Source: Thamnidium elegans
Lineage: Eukaryota > Mucoromycota > Mucoromycetes > Mucorales > Mucoraceae
Length of the DNA: 64,000 nt
Reading direction: 5' to 3'
NCBI GenBank assembly: GCA_025201345.1
Contig: JAIXMG010000001.1
Span: forward strand, 2,418,001-2,482,000
The position numbers were made by a program, and so were the translations under genes. Shown piece after piece: positions 33,831 through 45,193 of this stretch. The notes under the pieces are model-generated. The model was not told the origin of the DNA. It saw only the letters and a list, made by a program, of their open reading frames with translations, and searched no databases. Position 1 is the first letter of the stretch. Every line of letters begins with the position of its first letter.

Positions 33831-35959
33831 GTTGACGGGATGTGCTAGAACAAAAAGAGTTTGTTCCTTTTTATAACTTATATTTTATATTTTTATATAT
33901 TTTAGATACAAGTGTTTTTTTGTGTAACTGCTATGGTGACTGTCCGAGCATATAAAGCAAGGATAAAGTCATGTTTCTTTCACTCTTCAGTGGTATTTAA
34001 GTAAAGGAACAAGATATTGTAAAAAAAAAATAGGGGCACTGTTTTTCAGCCAAATAGCATGAATAAAAGGGTGTACGAAGGGGGGGTTTTTTTGCATTAA
34101 AAACTATATAACATGTGTACATCTTTCAGAAGGAGCTTTCCTATGATATGCTGGTACAAACGGATATGGCTCGCTTAAAACCGGGATAACCACAGTAAAT
34201 AAAAGGTAATGTATTACTTTTTTTTTTAAATCAACTGCACCATTTATCAATACTTTCCCTTTTACTAGAAAAAAGGACTATGTATCGTAATTCTCGCTCT
34301 CTCGACTATCAGGGGGGGAGGATATTCTTTAAAGGCCATATAGGAAGAAGAGAAGAGATTAAAAGTATGCTTAACCACTGTTCTTTGATTAAATACGAAC
34401 GAGTGTATAAACCGAAAAAAATCATTATCTTCTTTTGATTAGTATGACTTAATTTATAATGGATTTCCGACAAAAATCTGATGCCAGTTCATTTTTAACC
34501 TTGTATCTAATGTGATCAAGCATATACAAATATATGTTCTCATATATATTTACACATACATGATTATCTCACACGTCTTTATCCCTTTATGACTAATTCA
34601 TATTTATTTTAACTAAGCCTAACCGACATCTTCCAGTAATAACTGTTGTCTGAGTAATGATTAGAGGATTGACCATAATTATATATCTTGACCGAAGACT
34701 AGGTTAGATAAGCACAGCTCGTAATTATATAAGGAAACTGTGGCACTTATTGTGATACAGCACACTACCAGAATTGTACTTAAACTCAGATATAAAAAAG
34801 CTATATAAACAGACACCTTTTTTATTTAATAAAACGATAATTCCTTATTTTGCGACTGATTACTTTTTAGTATCTTTTTGTTTTTTTATTTTTTATTTTT
34901 GAATCTTCACTATTTTATAACTCGGATTCCATAGTATCTACAAAAATACGTCTTGGGAGATATTTTCAAGAAAAAACATGCACGGTTCAAACCTGGTGGC
35001 ACGTTATCCTTGATCTGACTTGGGTCGGGGGAAAGCTTGATACACGGTCGATCTAAAATCTTGTTTATCCGCGTTCATACCAAATGTATAGACAGTATTA
35101 AACTCTTCCTCCTCTTGGCGTCGTTGAAAAATTGAACTTACTATTACTACTGAAGATAATACTACTGAAACTAAACATTATAATGAAAGTATCAAAATAT
35201 TACTGTAAGTTAATACTAAAAACAAGGCAGAGGTCCAAAAAAATACAACTGTTTTTAATAAATAACTAGCCATTTTTAATAAATATATATACATATATCA
35301 TTAAGTATACGCATGGTTCGGTAACTATAGTATGTAACGAAACACGGAACTCTTTTTTTTTTTCTTTTCCTGCAATACCAAAATGAAATAAGCGCCCCCC
35401 CCCTTTTTTTTTTATTAATTTCATCGCAATCTGTATACCCTTTATTTCTTTCAGCAATCATGTGTTTAAAAGCGCTTTTTATCATCTTGAACGAAGGACT
35501 AATACAATCCGGCTGGTTGAGGTCTTGTATGAAATGAATCAAGCAGTACGGAGGTATGTGCCTCCCCGAATTGCTTATTTTTTTTTATGATTGATATATG
35601 AATGTTTCTAGCTGAAGAAAGTACCATCTGAGGGGAATAACGTACGAGATTATTTCTTTCATATTGATTCAAACTTGTATCTTGATGATTACATCACTCA
35701 ATTGTGAAAAAATAAATAAGACGCCAGGGCTCTTGATTCTTTCAAAATCATATGCCTGCTCGGACCTAAATCTGATTAATTACTGCGACAAGTAAAATCA
35801 CGTTTTAAGCTAAATGCCATTAATTCATTTAGAGAAGTTGTAAGGAGGTTTGCATAATTGGTGGAACGTAATACTTATTGTTATAGACCTTGCTACAATC
35901 ACGTGCATTATAATAATTTAGAAAAGGGTGATATTTTTTCTTTTTTTTTTCTTCTCTTC
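33831..35959. other. 2.1-kb gene-poor region
   Basis: No frame with gene-like composition on either strand. It holds a G7 run followed by T7 (~34081-34094), a short GGGGGGG run at 34312-34318, a C9/T run near 35396-35412, and a TACGGAGG...CCTCCCCG short inverted pair at ~35549-35572. The right 120 bp is the COP1 promoter, with a CACGTG E-box at ~35900. Confidence 0.4.
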
Positions 35960-38585
35960 ATGTCTCAACCAGAACAAGAAGAAGTGCAAAATTACTCAGA
36001 TAGTGGTTCTGAAGAAGGATCTGGTTCGACATTGCAACAAACAACAGATATTGAGCAACCTAAAAGTTGGCCTTCTATATCTTCAATCATGACCTTATTT
36101 AGTGGATCCCGACCCAATCCAGAAAACACACAGTTAATGAAAGAAGATGACACAATCGATGAAGAGTTATCGTGGTAATGATAATAGCAATTTTTTTTTA
36201 AAAAAAAATACTGATAATTATTACTTATAGTCCTATTTGTCAAGATATTATGGTTGAAGTCTTTTCAACAAAATGTGGTCATTCCTTTTGGTAACTAAAC
36301 CTTTTTTTAGACACGTTTAATCTTGATTACTAAAAAAAACAACACTAGTCACTCATGCATTACGTTACATATTGACCGTCAACCTGATTGCCCTTTATGT
36401 CGATCTCGTTTAACTAGAGCTGATATAAATCCAAGCTTTCAATGTAAAAAGAAAAAAGAAAAAAAAAGACGTCGAAAAAAACGATTTCATTTTAATAGCT
36501 TTTTTGTAGTAAATAGACTTGCAGAATATCGCATGAAAACTTTAAAACAAATTAAGAGTGCTCAACCAAACGATCGTATAAATCATATTATAAAAGGATG
36601 CATGTTAGATCATTCAATGATTGCTAAATCGTTAGCGAGCTATTTACCATATAAAGGTGTAGGAATGATGACATTTGATTATATATATAAAAAAATATAT
36701 TAACTCCTATCCTTATTTTTTAGATCTAGTCGAGATATTAAATTTAGCAGTAAAAGAAAGAAAGTATGCTGATATTGATCAAAATAAGATCAAGGAAGAT
36801 TTATTACGACATTTCCTAATCAAGTTAAAAAGGGAAAATAAAAAGGTGAACGAAAACAATATTTTAAATTAGTACAATTATTTATACTATATATAATAGA
36901 CTATCAACGACTTGTTAAATCAAAATAATTGTATTATGAATGATTTTAAAGGACTTATGAATCAAGAAGAACAACAACTTGGATTTTCTATAAATCAACG
37001 AAAGAGAAGATACTCCGTAAGGAACTAACTTTAAAAAAAAGTATACGTTCACTTATATTTTTTAACAGCAAATACAAGACTCTGAGACTGAAACTGAAGA
37101 AGAAGAAGAAGTCGCTAATAGTCAGCAAAGGTATATATTTTTCTCTCTCTTAGAAGTTTGACTTAATTATTAAAGGAATATTTAGTATAACCACAGCATC
37201 TCTGTCAGAATTCGAAGTCCCGTTATCTAAAAGATTAGATAATAGATTTTATGATTTAAAGGAACTCTATCGAGACACATTAGCGGGGGATATGGCCGAA
37301 GACAAGAGTAAGTATATCAAGTCATACATAAAAAATACTTTATACTTACATAACAAATCTTAGGAAAGCAATTACTATCAGAATTTTCTTCGACGATGTA
37401 TGAATTATTACGATACAACCGATATAATACCATTGACAAGTTAAATTATGCCGATAATAAAACAGAATCCACCATTGTCTCCTCTATTGAATTTGACCGA
37501 GATCAAGAATTATTTGCAGTTGGTGGTGTGACGAAACAAATCAAAGTATTCGACTTTAATATGATGGGATACTATCCTAACGGCATTCATTGTCCAACGC
37601 GTATCATTAATTGCGATTACAAGATTAGTTGTTTATCCTGGAGCCCCTATATTAAATCTCAACTGGCTAGTTCTGACTATCAAGGCTATATTCATATATG
37701 GGATGTCTCAACCGGTCAAAAGACAGCCGAGTTTAAAGAACATAAAAGACGCGCTTGGAGTGTGGATATCTGTCATCAAAACCCAACCATGCTTGCTTCT
37801 GCAAGTGACGATACTACAGTTAAAGTTTGGTCGTTATCACAATCTGATTCTATTTTCACTTTGGAACAAAAAGGAAATGTCTGCTGTGCCAAATTTGCTC
37901 CCAATAGTAGTCATTACTTGGCTGTTGGTAGCGCAGGTAAATAACAATCTATAAAGCACTAAAGTGCTATTATTTTATGGGTTACTCATTATATAAAAGA
38001 TCACTTTGTTAGTTGCTTTGATTTAAGGTTTCCCAAGCAGCCACTCAAGGTATTTGAGGGACATAGGAAAGCTGTATCGTATGTAAAATGGTTAAATGAT
38101 GACGAGATTATATCTGCGTAAGTGTTTTCATTTTAATAAAAAAATAACTATAACGCCTAACTTCTATATAATAATTTAGCTCTACTGATAGTACGTTAAA
38201 GTTATGGGATCGTGAATCAACATTGTGTAAGCGTACTTATGCAGGACATCAAAATGAAAAGAACTTTGTTGGGTTATCTACTAATGGTGATTGGATATCC
38301 TGTGGCAGCGAAACCAACACAGTCTATACCTACCATAAAAGTTCTAAGTACCCAGTTACAGAATTTAAATTCCCATCCACCTCTGAAACAGAATCTGTAA
38401 AGTATATAAATTTTCATAGTTTTATGACACAAACAACTAACTTTTATTTTTTTTTTAAAAAAAAGGATGACGAAGGCGATGAAGACCCACCTGTATTTGT
38501 GAGTTCTGTTTGCTGGAAAAAAGGAACCAATAGTATCTTGGCTGCTAATAGTAAAGGTCTTATTACTGCTTTAGAAATGGAGTAA
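35960..38585 (+). CDS. COP1: COP1-type E3 ubiquitin ligase (RING, coiled coil, WD40), 655 aa, 12 exons
   Basis: Exons 35960..36174, 36231..36290, 36349..36443, 36510..36656, 36724..36845, 36900..37016, 37069..37130, 37186..37307, 37364..37936, 38000..38117, 38180..38396 and 38466..38585 give one 1968-nt frame. An acidic N-terminus precedes a C3HC4 RING: Cys72, 75, 87, His89, Cys92, 95, 106, 109 ([10 protein letters not shown]...CGHSFCHSC...CPLC). A charged helical region follows ([15 protein letters not shown], then [10 protein letters not shown]), which is where COP1 has its coiled coil. WD40 repeats run from ~345 to the end. They contain COP1-typical stretches: [52 protein letters not shown] and [20 protein letters not shown]. 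In plants and animals COP1 ubiquitinates light-signalling and growth transcription factors bearing VP motifs. The size matches (Arabidopsis 675 aa). Confidence 0.9.
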
Positions 38586-38757
38586 AAATAATAAAAATAA
38601 TGCATTTTAAACCTTGTTCCAATAAACGCACTTGCTTTTACATGTAATATAAAAAAGACTAGAGAAGTTCATGGGTTCATCAACTCCGTCAATTTTACTA
38701 AAATAGTGAAACTTTTTTTCTTGCCCTCTCTCTCTCTCTCTTTAACTAAAATAAAAT

Positions 38758-39579
38758 ATGTCTGTAAGTATTCAAGTAAAATGGAACGGAAAGAAGTTTC
38801 CTGTTGAATTCCAAAGTGTGAAAGAGTTGGAAGTGACACCAGTAAAAGAGTTAAAGGCACATATTCAACGCATCACTGGTGCTGATCCAGCTACAATGAG
38901 ATTACAAGCTTTTGGAGGTAAGATATTTTTTTTTTTCGTGTTGCCATAGTGATTTAAAAAAGTTTAAAAAAATAGCTGCCATGAATAACGACGAAATGCC
39001 GTTAAGTGTTTATGGTGTTAGACCTGGTTGCTTCATTACGTTAAAAATAAAAGAGGTAAAAAAAAAAAGTTAACTGGCTTCGAGAGAGAGAAAAATTAAA
39101 TATCTGGGTTATATTAGGGTCATCATCATAAGCACGAAACTAAAAAACAACCTTCCAAGCCTCATCATCATAAACAACATACCAGCGAACCTGTCGCTAA
39201 GAAACAGAATGAAAAGCCAGTCAAGCAACCAACTGAACAACCCAACGAAGAACAAGCATTAATAGAAAAGTTACAAGTTATCAAGAACAAATTAGACACT
39301 GAATTAACTCCTCAAGTTAAAAAGTATGAAAAGGATACAAAAGAATTTATGAATCAACCTGAAAAGACAGAAAAAGAAAAGAAAAAGAAAATATATATGG
39401 GAGCATATCTTGCTGAACAAGTAATGCTTGTATTGTTTGATTTAGATGCCTTTTCTTGTGGTTCACATTTAAATGCTCGTCAAGCAAGAAAAGAACTAGT
39501 TCAAACTTCTCAAGCTTTGTTAGATAAAGTAGACGAAATTAAATCTTTAGTAAAGAATGTAATTGTTACTGATCAATAG
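38758..39579 (+). CDS. BAG-domain Hsp70 nucleotide-exchange factor with ubiquitin-like N-terminus, 233 aa
   Basis: Exons 38758..38917, 38976..39055 and 39118..39579. Residues 1-80 are a ubiquitin-like fold (VSIQVKWNGKKFPVEF, PVKELKAHIQRITG, LQAFGG, VRPGCFITLKIKE). A His/Lys/Pro/Gln-rich linker (GHHHKHETKKQPSKPHHHKQ) follows. The C-terminal ~110 residues are a three-helix BAG domain (LIEKLQVIKNKLDTELTPQV, AEQVMLVLFDLDAFSC, RQARKELVQTSQALLDKVDEI). BAG domains bind the Hsp70 ATPase lobe and release ADP, linking chaperone to proteasome. The gene starts 172 bp after the COP1 stop on the same strand. The leader has a CT repeat at ~38727-38741. Confidence 0.87.
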
Positions 39580-39779
39580 ACACATGTATAAATAAAAAAT
39601 AAAGAATAGAAGTTTTTAGTTTATGTTTATGTAACTTGACTTACCTTTTATATAAGCACTTGACCTTGAGTTTCCCAAAAAGAGAGACCTAATATAAAAA
39701 TATTTTCTCAAAGTGCCACAGTAATTTAAAAAATACACACATATTTTTTATTTATACATATATATATATATATTTTTTT

Positions 39780-40361
39780 TTATGGAGGGAAAAGTACAAA
39801 ATCATCCACTGGAACAATAGAATCAGAAGGTGATAATGGAGGTGAAAAAGGTAGTTGAGTTATCCATTCAAATTCTTGCAATACCATTTCATCGTCCAGT
39901 ATCTTTGCATTAGTACCAAACATAATATCATTTGAGCACAAGGTTGGTATATCGCCAAACAAAGCCTCATCTTCCATTACACAAGCACTAGCAAGAAATT
40001 GAGTAGAGTTATCCGGGTTATTATTGTTAAATTCGAGTATTTGAGAAGAGCGTTGTATTAGGTTTGGGTCTGTTTCTTTTAGTTTTACGGTGGTTGGAGG
40101 TGTGTATCCAGGTGAAAACCCGACATGAAGGCTGCGCCAAGAAAGGTGTGAACGGAAGTCTCCATGTTTGTGTTGTTTTGATAAAGGGGCCCATTGTTGT
40201 TGTTGTTGCCGTTGTTGTTGTTGTTTTTGTTGTTCATTTTGTTGTTCTTGAAAGTGTTCATATAAGCTATTGGTAACCGAAAGATTCAAAACAAGGTTGT
40301 TTTTATTAGACAATAAAAGTAATAAAAAATATTGAGTGAGATGAACTCGTAGAGTAATCAC
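39780..40361 (-). CDS. Gln-rich hypothetical protein with acidic C-terminus, 193 aa
   Basis: Single open frame. A short hydrophobic start (TQYFLLLLLSNKNN) is followed by a poly-Gln block (about 40-56). A Ser/His/Pro region follows, then an acidic, aromatic C-terminus with DDEMVLQEFEWITQLPF and SPPLSPSDSIVP, resembling transcriptional activation segments or phospho-sites. The true start may be a later ATG or an upstream exon, since the first 20 residues look non-native. Upstream, about 70 bp away, lies a 41-A tract, as in front of the PPR gene. No family recognised; it could be a regulator (inference). Confidence 0.5.
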   Translation of the reverse strand: MITLRVHLTQYFLLLLLSNKNNLVLNLSVTNSLYEHFQEQQNEQQKQQQQRQQQQQWAPLSKQHKHGDFRSHLSWRSLHVGFSPGYTPPTTVKLKETDPNLIQRSSQILEFNNNNPDNSTQFLASACVMEDEALFGDIPTLCSNDIMFGTNAKILDDEMVLQEFEWITQLPFSPPLSPSDSIVPVDDFVLFPP

Positions 40362-40425
40362 TCAAATTGTTGAACGAGGGGTAAAGAAGGAAAAGAAAAT
40401 TTTAAATTATGAAGGGGGTATAAAA

Positions 40426-40470
<45 letters not shown>

Positions 40471-41166
40471 TCGCTGTTCTAAAATAATAATTCTCTCTTC
40501 CTTTTATCCCTAAAGACATATGATAGAAACTAGTATTAGATTACCAATTTCATTTAGTAAAACAAGGAGCAAACTATATATATTATCCATTATAAGTAAA
40601 TAATGCTTTTACTTTTAAAAAAGAAATATTAAAAGGTTTTTGAACTTTGATAACCAAAAAGTGGCTTTTTCTGAAACAGCACAAAATAATTGATCAGTTC
40701 TACGCTGCTCCCCGCAGGGTACAGAACTCTATTAAAACGAAGGAAGTGAATCATTGACATAAATCATATCATAGTTACTCCGTTATAGCTTTCCTCGACC
40801 ACAAACATTCCATATCTCCTCTGTTAATCATAAAGCTGAGCTGTGAAGCACGACCTCCATGCAGTCATAAATCGACTTACTACTGGCAGCGATGAGTAGA
40901 AACCCAACCGAATTGTATTAGTCCCTCCGGTGTAAACTTAAAAAAAAAACGTCGTGTGGAAAATATATCAACGAAGATTTTTTGAAACATTATTCTGACA
41001 GTGGCGAGAATATTTGTTAAAGCAACGTGTATATGCGAAATATTCAAAAAAGTACAATTTTAGTTATATAAAGAGATATACAGCCATAATTATGGATTTA
41101 AGGAGATAAAGTATCTTTTTATTTGTTTATTCTACTCTTAACTACGTCAGTCATACAAAATGTGCC
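40362..41166. other. Intergenic with 41-nt poly(A) tract and a diverged repeat
   Basis: Poly(A) at 40428-40468, then AT-rich DNA. 40815-40930 resembles 21310-21420. No gene-like frame. It ends at the outer edge of the left inverted-repeat arm. Confidence 0.45.
40815..40930. repeat. Diverged dispersed repeat, copy B
   Basis: Partner of 21310-21420. It shares GAGCTGTGA (40838-40846), TCGACTTACTACTG, AGCGAT, GTAGAAA and CGAATTGTATTAGTCCCTCC in the same order and orientation, and is likewise followed by an A run. Confidence 0.4.
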
Positions 41167-42565
41167 TGTGGTAGGCAGGTCAAAAAACTAGTACCGGTTC
41201 AGATATATATAGGATTGACCGCCTATGGAAAAAAGAATGTCAATGATCTCTATTTGTACCTAGGTTTAACGACATAAGGTGTTCCTTTTACAGTCAAAAA
41301 TAAATAAATGCAATTATAAAATAAAAATTAAAGAGATCTAGTAATGTTAGAAGTAAACTAATAAAATTGTAATAAGGATAAAGAATAAGAATAGTTGAAC
41401 TAAAAGAAGAAAAGGCAATGAAAATAAATGCAACGAAAATGTGTATAACAGAATGAAAAATAATAAAATTACATAATAAATGAAGTGATCAGGTAAAATG
41501 TGAAAATTGGATCTTAAAGAAGTACAATATTCTTTGATGTAAACAACACACAGAAATGGTCATGCAAAAAAAAAACAGTTAATATCAAAAAGAGAGGAAG
41601 TACATCTAGTACTGATATCAGGCCTAGATTCGCGCACATTAAGTCCACGGACAACTAGTGCAGTTGCTAGAGTCTAGGTATCCTACATGTCGTTGTCTAT
41701 CCTTCCTCACTATTTGAAATCATTTTCACCTCTTATATAGGCAACCAAAAACGATGACAACTCAAATTGTGGTTCAAATTTTCGTTTTTTTTTTTTTTTT
41801 TTTTGATACTTCAATGTAAGTGCTTTATTAGAACAGATTGTACGAACCCGATCTTTTCGATCTTTTGTGTGTAAAGATATAACGCGTTTCTTTTTCTTTA
41901 TAAAGACCTTTTAAGTATAAAGCTATTGACGTAATAACTGCAATTTAATTGGTCTTTTTTTTTCTTTTTTTGGATTAGGTCTAAAATTTTACTACGACAG
42001 CCTACAAAAAAAATCTGTTTCAGGAGTGTTTACTGATTAAAAAGAAAAATAAAAGAAAGGTACTGGCGATACCGAGTGTGGAATGGTCTCCTATGGACGT
42101 TGATGTGAACGCACAATTTAAAAAAGGTCGACAAAGCTCTAGTAGGGATTGCAAGATTACTTGTAATGTACGTGATAAAGTTGGCCATGTCATTGAAGGG
42201 CTGTTAGATTCTACAAGAAGCTCTCGGTCGTCGAGATAAGAAGATAAATCCCATTTTTCTCTTACGATATCTGTCAGATTTTTAAGTTCGGCATAATTGA
42301 ACTTTTTCATATAAAGAGTTACACCATTAAAGAGACAAATAGTACACTGTCAAAATTAAACAAATACAACTCTATTTAGACTAAAGTATTAACAGCACAA
42401 ACAGCAGAGTTTTTTTTTTTTTTAAAAAAAAAAGAAAGTGTAGCGCATAATGATAGTTAATTCAACATTTAATTCAATTCATTTTTTTTTTATTTGACTG
42501 CATAGTAACCTGGAAGAACTTCTACATTGGGGGGGGGGAGGTTTATTTTTAACGAGGTCCGCTTA
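41167..42565 (+). repeat. Left arm of a ~1.4-kb inverted repeat
   Basis: This arm is the reverse complement of 43724-45121. The arms read identical by eye over nearly all of their length. I see single-base differences only near the two ends (GTAGGCAGG versus GTAGACAGG outside; TTTTTAACGAGGTCCGC versus TCTTTAACGAGGTCTGC inside) and in homopolymer lengths. Beyond 41167 and 42565 similarity stops. It carries a TATA-like CTTATATAGG (41735) ~15 bp before an ATG at 41753, overlapping open frames on both strands (42020-42310), and a short frame ending LYLYLGLTT at ~41278. It is probably one copy of a mobile or duplicated unit. Confidence 0.88.
42020..42310 (-). CDS. 96-aa open frame in left arm, uncertain coding
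   Basis: An ATG frame starting MKKFNYAELKNLTDIVREKW and ending in a Leu/Phe-rich tail. After TLSRTLQ there is a good donor (GTAATC), and a downstream acceptor TTTGTAG would give a ~70-aa protein ending AVVVKF. The opposite strand (42024-42239) is also open for 71 codons after a TTTCAG acceptor, with protein-like composition (VEWSPMDVDVNAQF...SRDCKITCNVRDKVGHVIEG). I cannot decide which strand codes. The frame is identical in the other arm. Confidence 0.3.
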   Translation of the reverse strand: MKKFNYAELKNLTDIVREKWDLSSYLDDRELLVESNSPSMTWPTLSRTLQVILQSLLELCRPFLNCAFTSTSIGDHSTLGIASTFLLFFFLISKHS

Positions 42566-43118
42566 CAGCTGACTTCAGTCATGCAGATGTTTTTAACAAG
42601 AAATTCCTTAAATAATCTCTCCTACAAGCAAGTACATCCCCATCTTTATTCTCTTTAAACTGAAACAAATACAGTCTCTATTTCTTGATATTGGTAACAC
42701 CACAATCTGTAATGAACTTGATAATACTTTCTAAACTTCTGTTTTATTTTCCCTTTAAAAACCACTCAGTAAATCAAATACTCTGTCTCCTATATAGAGA
42801 ATAATAATATGTCCACTCATAATAGTTGGTTTATATTTTTCAGCAATAAAAAATAATGTTGACTCGTATACAGAATAATGGTGAACTATTGCAAGTGTTG
42901 CACAGTAGAGAAAAACCTTTTTTTTTTATAATCAAATCGGAGTATCTTTATTGTTCAGAGCCAACTCTTTTTTTATGTTTATCAATGTGTGTTAAGATAA
43001 ATTCAAACGTAGTAAGCCACGAGTTTAAGACTGAGAGAACATATAAAAATATTTATGAAGATTTCCCTTTTTTTTTGTCTTTTACTTTTATTTCGCAAAA
43101 CCTTATATTCGTTTGGTT
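42566..43118. other. Left part of the inverted-repeat spacer
   Basis: AT-rich, no supported gene. It holds a CCTATATAGAG box near 42790 and leads into the F-box remnant at 43119, so it is probably the old promoter of that gene. Confidence 0.4.
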
Positions 43119-43723
43119 ATGAACAAACTACCAGCAGAAGTTCATCAAAGTATATTCATGTATCTCGAAGGGAAGGAATTTTCTGAATGTATTATTGTAT
43201 GTAAAATTGGTATCCGTATGCGAATCAATTATACTGGGAAGATGTGGATATTCGCTCTATCCGTATAGAAGATTTAAAAGAACTTTTGAGCGAAGACAGA
43301 TGCGAAAAATATTTCAAGTATGGACACTTGATGCGAAAAATGGGGCTTCCAATAAGTGATAACTTTGGTTCCTATGGCAGCGATTTTGAGCACAAAATGC
43401 ATGATGAAAAAGATACTATTCATTTGATGACTTATTTCCCAAACACAGAAGAAATTACAGTGGAATATGAATACTACAAAGACTACCTTCACGTCCTATT
43501 AAACACAGAGTTGAAAACAATTAAAAAGATTGAGGCTAACCAATGAATAAATAGTTGTGACTATGACACGCATGATTTGTACATGGACTTTTGCTTAAAG
43601 CATAAAGATACGATAACCAGTCTGGACTTTCATTATACAAGACATAGTGGTATTAAAAATAACCAGCCAATTGATATTTTTACATTACCAAGCACATTTA
43701 AAAATATAACCGAACTATCATTC
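43119..43723 (+). pseudogene. F-box gene remnant, N-terminal part, frameshifted and cut by the right repeat arm
   Basis: It begins MNKLPAEVHQSIFMYLEGKEF, a clear F-box, and the same frame reaches CIIVCK at ~43205. There a one-base deficit in TGTAAAATTGG breaks the frame; the next frame continues as expected for this family (WYPYANQLYWEDVDIRSIRI). An in-frame TGA at 43544 interrupts it again, and LYMDFCLKHKDTITSLDFHY follows in the same frame. The sequence ends at ELSF where the repeat arm begins. Two disablements plus the truncation argue for a dead gene. It resembles the large Mucorales F-box/LRR family. Confidence 0.65.
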
Positions 43724-45121
43724 TAAGCAGACCTCGTTAAAGATAAACCTCCCCCCCCCCAATGTAGAAGTTCTTCCAGGTTACTATGCAGTCAAATAAA
43801 AAAAAATGAATTGAATTAAATGTTGAATTAACTATCATTATGCGCTACACTTTCTTTTTTTTTTAAAAAAAAAAAAACTCTGCTGTTTGTGCTGTTAATA
43901 CTTTAGTCTAAATAGAGTTGTATTTGTTTAATTTTGACAGTGTACTATTTGTCTCTTTAATGGTGTAACTCTTTATATGAAAAAGTTCAATTATGCCGAA
44001 CTTAAAAATCTGACAGATATCGTAAGAGAAAAATGGGATTTATCTTCTTATCTCGACGACCGAGAGCTTCTTGTAGAATCTAACAGCCCTTCAATGACAT
44101 GGCCAACTTTATCACGTACATTACAAGTAATCTTGCAATCCCTACTAGAGCTTTGTCGACCTTTTTTAAATTGTGCGTTCACATCAACGTCCATAGGAGA
44201 CCATTCCACACTCGGTATCGCCAGTACCTTTCTTTTATTTTTCTTTTTAATCAGTAAACACTCCTGAAACAGATTTTTTTTGTAGGCTGTCGTAGTAAAA
44301 TTTTAGACCTAATCCAAAAAAAGAAAAAAAAAGACCAATTAAATTGCAGTTATTACGTCAATAGCTTTATACTTAAAAGGTCTTTATAAAGAAAAAGAAA
44401 CGCGTTATATCTTTACACACAAAAGATCGAAAAGATCGGGTTCGTACAATCTGTTCTAATAAAGCACTTACATTGAAGTATCAAAAAAAAAAAAAAAAAA
44501 ACGAAAATTTGAACCACAATTTGAGTTGTCATCGTTTTTGGTTGCCTATATAAGAGGTGAAAATGATTTCAAATAGTGAGGAAGGATAGACAACGACATG
44601 TAGGATACCTAGACTCTAGCAACTGCACTAGTTGTCCGTGGACTTAATGTGCGCGAATCTAGGCCTGATATCAGTACTAGATGTACTTCCTCTCTTTTTG
44701 ATATTAACTGTTTTTTTTTTGCATGACCATTTCTGTGTGTTGTTTACATCAAAGAATATTGTACTTCTTTAAGATCCAATTTTCACATTTTACCTGATCA
44801 CTTCATTTATTATGTAATTTTATTATTTTTCATTCTGTTATACACATTTTCGTTGCATTTATTTTCATTGCCTTTTCTTCTTTTAGTTCAACTATTCTTA
44901 TTCTTTATCCTTATTACAATTTTATTAGTTTACTTCTAACATTACTAGATCTCTTTAATTTTTATTTTATAATTGCATTTATTTATTTTTGACTGTAAAA
45001 GGAACACCTTATGTCGTTAAACCTAGGTACAAATAGAGATCATTGACATTCTTTTTTCCATAGGCGGTCAATCCTATATATATCTGAACCGGTACTAGTT
45101 TTTTGACCTGTCTACCACAAG
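43724..45121 (-). repeat. Right arm of the ~1.4-kb inverted repeat
   Basis: Reverse complement of 41167-42565 with very few differences, all at the ends or in homopolymers. Its inner edge interrupts the F-box remnant. If this arm was the inserted unit, the F-box gene continues after it. The outer edge CTACCACA at 45114-45121 mirrors TGTGGTAG at 41167. Terminal sequences share only a few bases with each other (AGAC near each end), so no clear transposon TIR is visible. Confidence 0.88.
43977..44267 (+). CDS. 96-aa open frame in right arm, identical to 42020-42310, uncertain coding
   Basis: Same translation as the left-arm copy (YAELKNLTDIVREKWDLSSY ... PSMTWPTLSRTLQ). The mirrored opposite frame is open at about 44048-44263. 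See the left-arm entry for splice possibilities. No family recognised. Confidence 0.3.
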   Translation: MKKFNYAELKNLTDIVREKWDLSSYLDDRELLVESNSPSMTWPTLSRTLQVILQSLLELCRPFLNCAFTSTSIGDHSTLGIASTFLLFFFLISKHS

Positions 45122-45193
45122 TAAATTTAGTCTGAAATAAATATATAGTATAACTCAAGCCTCGTATTATTTTATTAATATTAGTCACATCAC

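Noticed and set aside
34980..35010. GGTTCAAACC resembling a tRNA B box
   Set aside because: No A box upstream and the flanks do not fold into T-arm or acceptor stems.
35266..35542. Two minus-strand frames of 63 and 88 codons
   Set aside because: Driven by homopolymers (A, G runs), with no recognisable motif.
41147..42582. TCAGTCAT on both sides of the left repeat arm as an 8-bp target-site duplication (hAT-like)
   Set aside because: The matches lie 12 and 9 bp outside the conserved arm edges and the right arm has no equivalent pair, so it is probably chance.
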